Part shown: in pieces, positions 6,253 to 12,844 of the stretch | Numbering within the stretch: the stretch's first letter is position 1 | Layout of the letters: every line of letters starts with the position of its first letter | Source of the DNA: JACDCA01 sp040881785 | GTDB lineage: Bacteria; Acidobacteriota; Vicinamibacteria; Vicinamibacterales; 2-12-FULL-66-21 | DNA length: 18,904 nucleotides | Direction: 5' to 3' | NCBI GenBank assembly: GCA_040881785.1 | Contig: JBBECO010000174.1 | Span: 1 to 18,904 of the forward strand | The notes under the pieces: generated by a model | The model's input: the letters and a program-made list of their open reading frames with translations, nothing else | The model's database searches: none | What the model was told of the DNA's origin: nothing | Position numbers and translations under genes: made by a program

Positions 6253-8649
6253 TTACTTTCGAATCTGATAGAGCAGGGCGGGGGCGCCCTGCCATTCTGA
6301 CCGAACGACCTGAAGTAATCGAGGATCGGCGTCAAGGTGGCTGATCGTTTTATCGCATTTTGAGCGGTCCATTATCGGTACGCCGAGGTCCCCGAACCTG
6401 CCATCGAGCGCACAAATGACGCTGATGTGCGTCACGCCCATCCTCGTGAGGTACGGCACGGTATCGCCACCCGGGAATCCTCTCATGGCCCTGGCCAGCG
6501 CGTCGTAGCCTTGGGTCAGGAACCCGCTGTAGCCGTTGACCGTCGGCGTCAAGTGCCAGGTTGAAAAGTACATATACGGAAGATTTTCTCCGAACGCGGC
6601 GGGGTCGGGGTTGATCGGGTACTCCATCAGCACGGCCCCGCTGGACGCCCCCAGCGCACCATAGATGGGCGGGGGGGCGCGCCAGACCGGAACCAGCCGG
6701 AGCGTCGGCCAGGCATCGATCAGGAGCAGGGCGGTAACGACGGCCCCAGCCAACGGCGTCGAAAATCGGCGCGGTCCCATGCGCAGACGCGCGAGCGCGG
6801 CACCTGAGAAAAGCGCGAGCGTCAAGCCGACAAGCATCGCGAACCGCGCGGGCACGCGAATGGACCGGAACGGAAACAGGAACTCGTACAACAACGGATA
6901 CGAGTAGCCGTTCAGGCCCAGTGAGCCGTCAAACGCGACGATTCCGCTCAGCAGCAGGGCCAGCCGCGTGGGACTCAGGGGCGGCCAAGCGCCCGCCACC
7001 GCCAGGGCGATCGGCGCCACTCCGGGAAAGAGCGCACGCTCCCCGTAAGCAGGCTGCGGGTTCATGCCCGCGTAGAGGGCGCTTCTGTCCGTCGGCTGAA
7101 GGTAGTCCGCCGGCGTCGCACTCAATTCGTGGATGGCCTCGAGAGGCCGTTCGCCGCGCGCTTTCTGGGATCCTGCGTACGCCGCAGCGAGAGGCAGCGC
7201 GAGGCATGCACCGAGCAGCACGGCGCCCGCCACCTGAGCGAGGCGGCGCCAATCCCGCGAGAGCACCGCGAGCACGAGTGCAAAGACCGCCACAAACACA
7301 CTCAGGAAGAGCGCGTAGTACATGGAGGAATACCACTGTGCGGCGACGGCGACCGCCGTCAGGGCGAGGTACCGCCTGCCTCCAGCGAGCATGAACCGGT
7401 GTACCCCGAGCAGCGCCAGCGGCATCCATTGCGCCATCTGCAGCTCGAGATGACTGTAATGATCGAGCCGATACGGCAACACCGCGAAAATGACGGCGCT
7501 CGTCCATGCCCCCACGACGCCGAAACCAAGGCTCCTGCCGAACACGTAGGTGGCAAGACCCGACAGGACGAATCCCGACAGCAGCAGCAGATTGTAGGCA
7601 AGGACCGGATGCACACCCGCGCGCAGCAGCGGCAGGGCCGTGATCGCCGGAAGGATGATCGAGTCCGAATAGGTGAGGGTGCCACGCGCCGGGTGAAAGA
7701 TGTTGGCATCGAACAGATGTCCGGGATCGGCGCCGAGTTGGTGCAGCACCCAGGCGATCCGCCACATGGAGAAAAGCGGATCGCCGAGATCCGGCACACT
7801 ATACGGCGCCCTGACCTGGGCGTGGAGCAGGACGGCCACGACGACGACAAGCCCGGCGCCGGCGAGCAGCACCTCACGCCAGTGCGGCATCGAGCCCACG
7901 GCGGGACTACCACCGCGGTCGAGCAGGCCTCGCCCCCAGAAGTACCGCACTCCCCGCGAGATCGGCTCAGCGTAGAGCACCGCTGCACACATGAGAAACG
8001 TCGGGAAGGCAAGCACAATCGCAAAACGTGTGAAGACGTTTGCGAGCAGTGCCACCCCAAACAGAAGAAGGACGGCTCCGGCAGCGATCCGGTAGGGGAT
8101 CCGTCCACGCCCCTGCGGCCACGACGGCCGTGGTCGTAATGCCGCGAGCATGACAAGAAGCAGAAGGGAGACCCATGGCGGCAGGATGGGCTCCACACTC
8201 CGGGACCCGGGCACCACGACGAAACCGATGATGCCGTCGGAGTGGCCATGCACGTTCGCCACTTCGAGGTACGTGATCCGCCAACCCGGCCGCGGAGCCG
8301 TGAACGTGATCTCGCGGGCTTGCGCCGGCATGGAATCGATCGAGGTGTCGATGCGTACCTCGCGATCCGCGGGTACGAGGAAGTCGGGCAGCGTGCGCCC
8401 ATCGAGCGCCACGTTCACAGTGATCGGTTCTGACGTTCCGCGCACGCGCAGAATGATGGCGACGGCCTGTCCGCTGAGTCGAGCGACACGATCCGGAAGC
8501 CGGATCACCGTTGATGAATCCTCGGCCACCTGTGCTGCGTTCGCGACCACCTGAACGCGGACGCGCTCGAACGACCAGTAGACGCGCGTGCCGAGCACGA
8601 CGACAGACATGGCGGCCAGGCACAACGAAAAGCCGAGTCGTCGCCACAT
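6253..8649 (-). CDS. Large multi-pass membrane protein, GT-C glycosyltransferase-like
   Basis: About 798 residues from the ATG at 8649; a GTG directly before it at 8652 is the alternative start. Order: TM helix (about 9-24), an external beta-rich domain (about 30-150), a second TM helix (about 157-173), then many hydrophobic segments to about residue 620 and a soluble C-terminal domain (about 650-798). A conserved-looking loop DLGDPLFSMWRIAWVLHQL near 288-306 precedes DANIFHPARGTLTYSDS. The Asp pair in DLGDP is where GT-C enzymes keep catalytic acids in their first large outer loop. I infer a lipid-linked-sugar glycosyltransferase or a related envelope polysaccharide protein; donor and acceptor are unknown. 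Its ATG overlaps the TGA of the truncated GT fragment upstream (TGATG), so translation may be coupled. Direct repeats at 6004-6079 and 8795-8871 bracket it. Confidence 0.8.
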   Translation of the reverse strand: MWRRLGFSLCLAAMSVVVLGTRVYWSFERVRVQVVANAAQVAEDSSTVIRLPDRVARLSGQAVAIILRVRGTSEPITVNVALDGRTLPDFLVPADREVRIDTSIDSMPAQAREITFTAPRPGWRITYLEVANVHGHSDGIIGFVVVPGSRSVEPILPPWVSLLLLVMLAALRPRPSWPQGRGRIPYRIAAGAVLLLFGVALLANVFTRFAIVLAFPTFLMCAAVLYAEPISRGVRYFWGRGLLDRGGSPAVGSMPHWREVLLAGAGLVVVVAVLLHAQVRAPYSVPDLGDPLFSMWRIAWVLHQLGADPGHLFDANIFHPARGTLTYSDSIILPAITALPLLRAGVHPVLAYNLLLLSGFVLSGLATYVFGRSLGFGVVGAWTSAVIFAVLPYRLDHYSHLELQMAQWMPLALLGVHRFMLAGGRRYLALTAVAVAAQWYSSMYYALFLSVFVAVFALVLAVLSRDWRRLAQVAGAVLLGACLALPLAAAYAGSQKARGERPLEAIHELSATPADYLQPTDRSALYAGMNPQPAYGERALFPGVAPIALAVAGAWPPLSPTRLALLLSGIVAFDGSLGLNGYSYPLLYEFLFPFRSIRVPARFAMLVGLTLALFSGAALARLRMGPRRFSTPLAGAVVTALLLIDAWPTLRLVPVWRAPPPIYGALGASSGAVLMEYPINPDPAAFGENLPYMYFSTWHLTPTVNGYSGFLTQGYDALARAMRGFPGGDTVPYLTRMGVTHISVICALDGRFGDLGVPIMDRSKCDKTISHLDADPRLLQVVRSEWQGAPALLYQIRK

Positions 8650-8813
8650 CACGGGTTCACGGCCCAGTCCCCGGTTGTCAGGCTGGATTCAACGGCGTAC
8701 GAATAAATGGCCTCGTCGCCGGCGAGGTCCGTCGAGCCGAGGCCAATGAAGAGTGGAACGCCGAACGCGGCCAGGACAAGTCCCAGCCAGAGCCGGTTCA
8801 GTCCTTCACGCAC
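8649..8813 (-). pseudogene. Truncated N-terminus of an ArnT/PMT-like GT-C glycosyltransferase
   Basis: A 54-residue frame from the GTG at 8813, which overlaps the end of the methyltransferase gene by 16 nt. It reads MREGLNRLWLGLVLAAFGVP..., then GLGSTDLAGDEAIYSYAVES and TTGDW. This is the usual first TM helix and the catalytic-Asp loop (Asp33-Glu34) of ArnT/PMT-type glycosyltransferases, which normally exceed 450 residues. The frame stops right after the loop, and the TGA overlaps the ATG of the following membrane protein. I read it as a gene truncated by rearrangement; a short translated leader coupling the two flanking genes is the alternative. The frame extends upstream to 9020, but that part is a shadow of the methyltransferase. 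Confidence 0.7.
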
Positions 8814-9499
8814 GTCACCAGCGACCACAGCCGCGGGATGTTGACCTTTTCGATCGAGATCGGCTCGAGGCTGGCCTGCGCCAGGAATGCGGGCAGGTCG
8901 AGGTCGGCTTTGAACCCGATGTGAATCGTGTAGGGCGAAATCAGCCGCTCGAGCCGCGAGAGAATCGGATTCGGGCTGAGGAAGTGATTCAGAAAGATCA
9001 CACGGCCGCCAGGCCGGCACACACGGCTCATCTCCTGCGCGACCTTGACCGGATCCGGGACGACGCTGATCAGGTACGGCGCGTAGACGATGTCGAAGGA
9101 GTCGTCGGCGAACTTGAGGTCGCCGGCGTCCATCTGGAGCAGCCGCATGTTGCGGATCTCCTTGCGGGCCGCGCGCTCGCGCGCCTTCTCCAGCATCGAG
9201 CCGGAGAAATCGATCCCCGTCACCGCGCAGTCCTTGGGGTAGAGCGACAGGTTGATGCCCGTCCCGACACCCACCTCGAGCACGCGTTCACCAGGCTGGA
9301 TATCCATTCGCTGGATGGCCCGCAGGCGGCCCGGATGCAGGGTCGGCCCGAAGATGAGGTCGTACACCTTCGCCAGCTTGTCGTAGACCCCTTCCACGAA
9401 GTCGTTTTCGACAGCGGTCACGGATAAGGCGCGCGTGCCTGCGTCCGAGCCCGAGACGACTTCATCCTGAGACGGCGTTTTGCGATCAAATAAGGCCAT
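8798..9499 (-). CDS. PmtA-like phospholipid N-methyltransferase (class I SAM-dependent)
   Basis: A 233-residue class I methyltransferase resembling PmtA, which methylates phosphatidylethanolamine stepwise to phosphatidylcholine using SAM. An N-terminal extension of about 35 residues precedes VYDKLAKVYDLIFGPTLHPGR, a typical PmtA-type start. SAM-binding motif I is VLEVGVGTG (73-81), motif II is TGIDFS (94-99), a MDAGDL stretch sits at 123-128, and the post-motif SRVCRPGGRVIF at 158-169. The C-terminal ISPYTIHIGFKADLDL is also PmtA-like. No TM helix; probably membrane-peripheral. The ATG at 9499 lacks a Shine-Dalgarno but has a plausible promoter close upstream. The gene lies 54 nt after the homocysteine methyltransferase/MTHFR gene, which supports SAM supply. 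A ubiquinone or other small-molecule methyltransferase is possible. Its last ~25 codons are duplicated at 6004-6079. Confidence 0.8.
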   Translation of the reverse strand: MALFDRKTPSQDEVVSGSDAGTRALSVTAVENDFVEGVYDKLAKVYDLIFGPTLHPGRLRAIQRMDIQPGERVLEVGVGTGINLSLYPKDCAVTGIDFSGSMLEKARERAARKEIRNMRLLQMDAGDLKFADDSFDIVYAPYLISVVPDPVKVAQEMSRVCRPGGRVIFLNHFLSPNPILSRLERLISPYTIHIGFKADLDLPAFLAQASLEPISIEKVNIPRLWSLVTCVKD

Positions 9500-9512
9500 A
9501 AGAGAAGCTGCG

Positions 9513-9542
9513 ACTATATCCCGTTGTCCTACAGAGGGGCAA
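9513..9542 (-). promoter_or_regulatory. Candidate promoter of the PmtA-like gene
   Basis: On the minus strand TTGCCC (9542-9537) and TATAGT (9518-9513) are separated by 18 nt, close to sigma-70 spacing. The -10 box ends 13 nt before the ATG, giving a predicted leader of only about 6 nt, too short for a Shine-Dalgarno. The fused MTHFR gene ends just upstream at 9554, so this would be a second promoter inside the series. Confidence 0.4.
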
Positions 9543-9553
9543 GCAAGGCCCCG

Positions 9554-11392
9554 TTACGCTGCCAGGGCTTTCATCACCCCGAGCGCGCTTTCGACGGCCC
9601 CGGCCGCGGTCGAAATCTGAATCCCCTGCACGTATGGCCGAACCCCGGCCGCGATTTCGGAGGCGATCGCCAGCCCTTCGGCGGCCGCGCGACCGTCGGC
9701 GTCCGCGCGGCGCATGCGCTCCACGACCGCGTCCGGCACGCAGACACCCGGCACTTCGTTGGCCATGAATTCGGTGTGCCGCAGGCTCTCGAGCGGCGTG
9801 ATCGCCGCCAGCACCGGAATGCCGGCGCCGCTCCGCTTCAGGAACGCCACCAGCGGCGCGACGTCGAAGACCGGCTGGGTGATGGCGAATTCGGCGCCTG
9901 CCTCGACCTTGTACTTGAATCGGCGGAACTCGTGATCGAGGTCCAGCGCGCAGGGGTTGACCGCGACGCCGATGTGGAACGCGGTGGGCGCCCCGATCGG
10001 CTGACCGCCGATGTCCAGCCCCTGGTTCAACCGCGTCACGACGTTCGTGAGCCCGATGGAGTCGACGTCGAATACCGCGGTCGCATCCGGGTAGTCCCCC
10101 GCCGGCGCCGGGTCGCCGGTAATCAGCAGCACGTTGCGGATCCCCATCGAGTGCGCGCCCAGCAGGTCCGACTGCATCCCCAGGAGGTTCCGGTCCCGGC
10201 AGGCGTAGTGGAGGATCGTCTCGATCCCCGACTGCTGCTGGATCAGCACGGACGCCGACAGCGCGCTCATGCGGGCGCCGGAGCGCGGTCCGTCGGGGAT
10301 GTTGACCAGGTCCACACCGTGGATGCGGAGCTGCCGCGCCTGCTCGACGACCACCTGCGCGTCGTAGCCGCGCGGCGGCATGATCTCCACCGCGACGACG
10401 AAGCCTCCGCGCTCGAGGGCGTTGGCCATCCGGGATTTCTCCGCGCGCGGAATGACTTGGATCTCGGGTGCGGACGGCGCCGGCACCGCGTGCCGGTCTC
10501 GCGCGGGTGTCGCCGGGGCGAGGGCCCGCACGGCCGCCTTGATCTGCCGGATGTGATCCGGGGTCGTGCCGCAGCAGCCCCCGACGAGACGAACGCCGCT
10601 GTTGATGAACCGGCGGGCGTACGACGCCATGTACTCCGGCGAGCAGAGGTAGATGTTGCGCCCCTCGACCTCGCGAGGGCTGCCGGCATTCGGCTGCGCG
10701 GAGAGCCGCCGGGTCGCGACCTGTGCCATCCGTTCGACGGTGTCGAGCATCGCTGCCGGGCCGACGCTGCAGTTCAACCCGACCACATCCGCCCCCTGCG
10801 CTTCCAGTTCGGGAACGAAGCTTTCCGGCGCCACGCCGTCGAGCGTGTTGCCATCCTCCTCGGTCGTCACCTGCGCCACAATCGGCAGCTCGCAGAGGCT
10901 GCGAATCGCGCGAATCGCCGCTGTGATCTCGTTCAGGTCGCGGAAGGTCTCGAGGATGAAGAGGTCCACCCCTCCCTCGTGCAGGGCGCGCGCCTGTTCC
11001 CGGAAGTACTCCTCCGCCTCGTCGACGCCTGTCTTGCCCCACGGCTCGATGCGGATGCCGAGCGGCCCGATCGCCCCCGCGACATACACCTGTTCACGGG
11101 CGGCGTGGCGCGCAATCCGGGCCCCCTGCTGATTGATGCCGGGCACCTTGTCGGCGAGCCCGAACGCGCCGAGCTTGATCCGGTTCGCGCCAAACGTGTT
11201 GGTCTCGATGACATCCGCGCCGGCCCGCACGTAGGCCTGATGGACCTCGGCCACGAGGTCCGGCTGAGTCAGGTTGAGCTCATCGAACGAACGATTGAGG
11301 AAGATCCCCTTCCCGTACAGCATGGTGCCCATCGCCCCGTCGCAGACGAGCACGCGCTGTTCGATGGCGTCGAGGAAAGGTACACGGGGCAA
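9554..11392 (-). CDS. Bifunctional homocysteine S-methyltransferase / methylenetetrahydrofolate reductase
   Basis: A 612-residue fusion with the domain order of B. subtilis YitJ. Residues 1 to about 300 are a homocysteine S-methyltransferase barrel: DGAMGTML at 19-26, and zinc ligands Cys208 (GLNCS) plus Cys273-Cys274 (GGCCGTTP), in almost the same positions as in MetH-type domains. After a linker rich in Ala and Pro, residues about 325-612 form a MetF-type FAD-dependent reductase, starting at FVVAVEIMPPRG with its catalytic-type Glu and including NVLLITGDP. Together they make 5-methyl-THF and methylate homocysteine, or use another methyl donor. No cobalamin-binding domain is present. The start is a TTG at 11392, with an in-frame stop 12 nt upstream and a TAAACT box six nt upstream. 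The next plausible start is a GTG 13 codons in. Confidence 0.93.
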   Translation of the reverse strand: MPRVPFLDAIEQRVLVCDGAMGTMLYGKGIFLNRSFDELNLTQPDLVAEVHQAYVRAGADVIETNTFGANRIKLGAFGLADKVPGINQQGARIARHAAREQVYVAGAIGPLGIRIEPWGKTGVDEAEEYFREQARALHEGGVDLFILETFRDLNEITAAIRAIRSLCELPIVAQVTTEEDGNTLDGVAPESFVPELEAQGADVVGLNCSVGPAAMLDTVERMAQVATRRLSAQPNAGSPREVEGRNIYLCSPEYMASYARRFINSGVRLVGGCCGTTPDHIRQIKAAVRALAPATPARDRHAVPAPSAPEIQVIPRAEKSRMANALERGGFVVAVEIMPPRGYDAQVVVEQARQLRIHGVDLVNIPDGPRSGARMSALSASVLIQQQSGIETILHYACRDRNLLGMQSDLLGAHSMGIRNVLLITGDPAPAGDYPDATAVFDVDSIGLTNVVTRLNQGLDIGGQPIGAPTAFHIGVAVNPCALDLDHEFRRFKYKVEAGAEFAITQPVFDVAPLVAFLKRSGAGIPVLAAITPLESLRHTEFMANEVPGVCVPDAVVERMRRADADGRAAAEGLAIASEIAAGVRPYVQGIQISTAAGAVESALGVMKALAA

Positions 11393-11537
11393 GCTTCTAG
11401 TTTACGGCATCCGCCGGGGCTTCGCCCGCTTGGGGGCAGTGGGAGGGAATCGACGAGGTAGCGCTGCTGGCGAGGGTCGTGGAGAGATGGTACGACAAAA
11501 GAAGGCGTGAGGTCGAATCGGGCTGAAACGGCGAGTG
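11393..11537 (-). promoter_or_regulatory. Intergenic stretch with a candidate leaderless promoter
   Basis: This 145-nt gap separates two minus-strand genes. TAAACT (11404-11399 on the minus strand) lies exactly six nt before the TTG start of the fused MTHFR gene, placing the transcription start at or next to the initiation codon. No good -35 box is evident. A short GGGC-TTC-GCCC hairpin lies near 11416-11427. I see no long 5' UTR structure such as a SAM riboswitch, which would not fit such a close promoter. Confidence 0.35.
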
Positions 11538-12383
11538 TTACCGGACCCCGGTGTCTGCGGTGGTCACCCGCTCGTATTCCAGCGTCGTCGCGTCGATCAG
11601 CAGGTAGGACGCCGAGACGAGATCCAGGCAGACCGACCGGATGCCGCTCGGGCGGGCCTCGGCGAATGTGTGGTGATGGCCGAACAGATGCAGCCGGGGT
11701 TTCATCGCGCTCAGGATTTCGTTGATCGGCGTCTTGCCGGCATCGATGCCGCGGTGGACCCGGAAGGGGCGCGGGGCTTCATGGGACAGGAAGATGTCGA
11801 CCTGCGTCATCGCCTTGCAGGCCTCGACCTCCTCGCGTACGAAGTGGCGGCGTTTGTCATCGTTTCTCAATGCGCGTGGGGCCCCACCCCCACGCGCTGC
11901 CGCTGCGCCGCTCGAAGACTCGCGGCTCGCGGCGGCCGCAGGCGCTCTCAATGCGCGTGGGGCCCCACCCCCACGCGCTGCCGCTGCGCTGCTCGAAGAC
12001 TCGCTGCTCGCGGCGGCCGCGGGCGCTCTCGCACTCCGTCCGAGCCGCGGTGTTCTTCCGGGAGGTAGGTCTTCCGCCGGCACGTCATACATCGTCGGCG
12101 CGAACGTCCCCCCGAGGCCGGCGATGCGCAGGCCCTCGAGCTCGATCAGTTGCCCGTTGGGAATGTGGTGGAGGTTCTCCGGGAACGCGCCCGCGGCAAT
12201 CGTGTCGAAGTCTTCGTTGTTGCCCTTGATCCAGTGCAGCGGCGCCGGGAGCGGCTCATAGCGTCCTTCGGCATCGGCCACATCCCCCACACAAAGCCAG
12301 AACGGCACCTCGGGGTGCCGTTCCATGATGTTGCGTGCCGCCGCGAAGGCGCCGTGAATGTCTCCTAACGCGCCGAACAACAC
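11538..12383 (-). CDS. Calcineurin-like metallophosphoesterase with an in-frame repeat insertion
   Basis: A 281-residue dimetal phosphoesterase; substrate unknown. Metal-site motifs in order: GDIHG (7-11), GDVAD (33-37), GNNED (54-58), SHEAP (200-204) and FGHHH (234-238), so the active site looks complete. Between MYDVPAEDLP and NDDKRRHFVREE, residues 120-173 are exactly two 27-residue units (APAAAAS-ESSS-AAAARGGGAPRALR) encoded by an 81-nt tandem repeat, preceded by about 12 low-complexity residues. Relatives normally have only a short loop here, so the insertion seems recent and frame-preserving. The start is a GTG at 12383, immediately after the TGA of the nuoI-like gene (TGAGTG), indicating translational coupling. 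The core resembles small predicted phosphoesterases with an SHEAP motif. Confidence 0.85.
   Translation of the reverse strand: MLFGALGDIHGAFAAARNIMERHPEVPFWLCVGDVADAEGRYEPLPAPLHWIKGNNEDFDTIAAGAFPENLHHIPNGQLIELEGLRIAGLGGTFAPTMYDVPAEDLPPGRTPRLGRSARAPAAAASSESSSSAAAARGGGAPRALRAPAAAASRESSSGAAAARGGGAPRALRNDDKRRHFVREEVEACKAMTQVDIFLSHEAPRPFRVHRGIDAGKTPINEILSAMKPRLHLFGHHHTFAEARPSGIRSVCLDLVSASYLLIDATTLEYERVTTADTGVR
11865..12026. repeat. Two tandem 81-nt repeat units inside the metallophosphoesterase gene
   Basis: Units at 11865-11945 and 11946-12026 differ at three positions and both begin TCTCAATGCGCG. Each holds a perfect 10-bp inverted repeat, GCGCGTGGGG and CCCCACGCGC around a CCCCAC loop (11872-11897 and 11953-11978), followed by a GC-rich tail ending GCGGCGGCCGC. 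Because 81 is divisible by three, the host frame is kept. The hairpin-plus-tail design looks like a dispersed intergenic repeat that landed in a gene and then duplicated. Confidence 0.93.
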
Positions 12384-12812
12384 TCAGTTCTTCGACGTCA
12401 GGGCCGGAACGAGCAGCTCGGTCTTGTCCCAGATGAAGTCCTTGTTGCTGTAGACCGCGAGCTCGTAGTCCTTGCCCATGAAGATCGCCGATACGGGGCA
12501 GGCCTCTTCACACATGCCGCAGAAGATGCAGCGTGTCTTGTGGATCTGGTAGATCTTCGCGTAGCGCGGGCCGGCCTGGACGGTGCCGTCGTTTTCGGCC
12601 GGCTCGAGGTAGATCGCATCCGCCGGGCACGCCACCGAGCACAACCCGCAGGCGACACACTTTTCGAGGCCGTTCTCGTCGCGCATCAGCACCTGTTTGC
12701 CGCGGTACTTCGGGAAAACGGGGATCTTCTCGTCGGGATAGTTGACGGTGATCGGCCTTTGGAAAATGTGCTTGAACGTGGTGGCGAAACCCACGAGGAA
12801 CGGACGAATCAT
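12384..12812 (-). CDS. nuoI: NuoI-like 2x[4Fe-4S] ferredoxin subunit (NADH-quinone oxidoreductase chain I)
   Basis: A 142-residue protein carrying two ferredoxin motifs, CVACGLCSVACP and CIFCGMCEEACP, each CxxCxxCxxxCP, which bind the two [4Fe-4S] clusters (N6a/N6b) that relay electrons in complex I. The N-terminus IRPFLVGFATTFKHIFQRPITVNYP and the following FPKYRGKQVL are typical of NuoI. I chose the ATG at 12812 because conserved sequence begins there; the frame opens at 12842. TATGAT lies six nt upstream and no Shine-Dalgarno is present. No other complex I genes adjoin it; the downstream neighbour is a phosphoesterase, so this is a detached copy or a subunit of a related quinone reductase. 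Confidence 0.88.
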   Translation of the reverse strand: MIRPFLVGFATTFKHIFQRPITVNYPDEKIPVFPKYRGKQVLMRDENGLEKCVACGLCSVACPADAIYLEPAENDGTVQAGPRYAKIYQIHKTRCIFCGMCEEACPVSAIFMGKDYELAVYSNKDFIWDKTELLVPALTSKN

Positions 12813-12818
12813 GGAGGA

Positions 12819-12839
12819 ATCATACCAAATTGCTATACT
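12819..12839. promoter_or_regulatory. Divergent pair of -10 boxes between nuoI and the sensor kinase
   Basis: On the minus strand TATGAT (12824-12819) ends six nt before the nuoI ATG at 12812. On the plus strand TATACT (12834-12839) ends five nt before the kinase GTG at 12845. The boxes are 9 nt apart, so the polymerase sites would overlap and the two directions may compete. Neither box has a good -35 element, and both would give transcripts beginning at the start codon. Confidence 0.45.
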
Positions 12840-12844
12840 CAACC

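Noticed and set aside
5892..6335. 147-codon minus-strand frame across the remnants
   Set aside because: It exists only because the methyltransferase tail lost its stop and M24 debris is read antisense; not a functional gene.
8814..9020. Upstream extension of the truncated GT-C fragment to 9020
   Set aside because: That part lies inside the methyltransferase gene in another frame and has no resemblance to a glycosyltransferase start; the GTG at 8813 is sufficient.
9486..11042. 518-codon minus-strand frame and 645-codon plus-strand frame over the MTHFR fusion
   Set aside because: Low-complexity Arg/Gly/Pro translations overlapping a gene with clear Cys and FAD-domain motifs.
11393..11537. SAM or cobalamin riboswitch before the methionine-cycle gene
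   Set aside because: No recognisable conserved core, and the candidate promoter lies too close to the start codon to leave a structured leader.
11865..12026. CRISPR-like tandem repeats
   Set aside because: The two 81-nt units are directly adjacent without unique spacers and are translated in frame.
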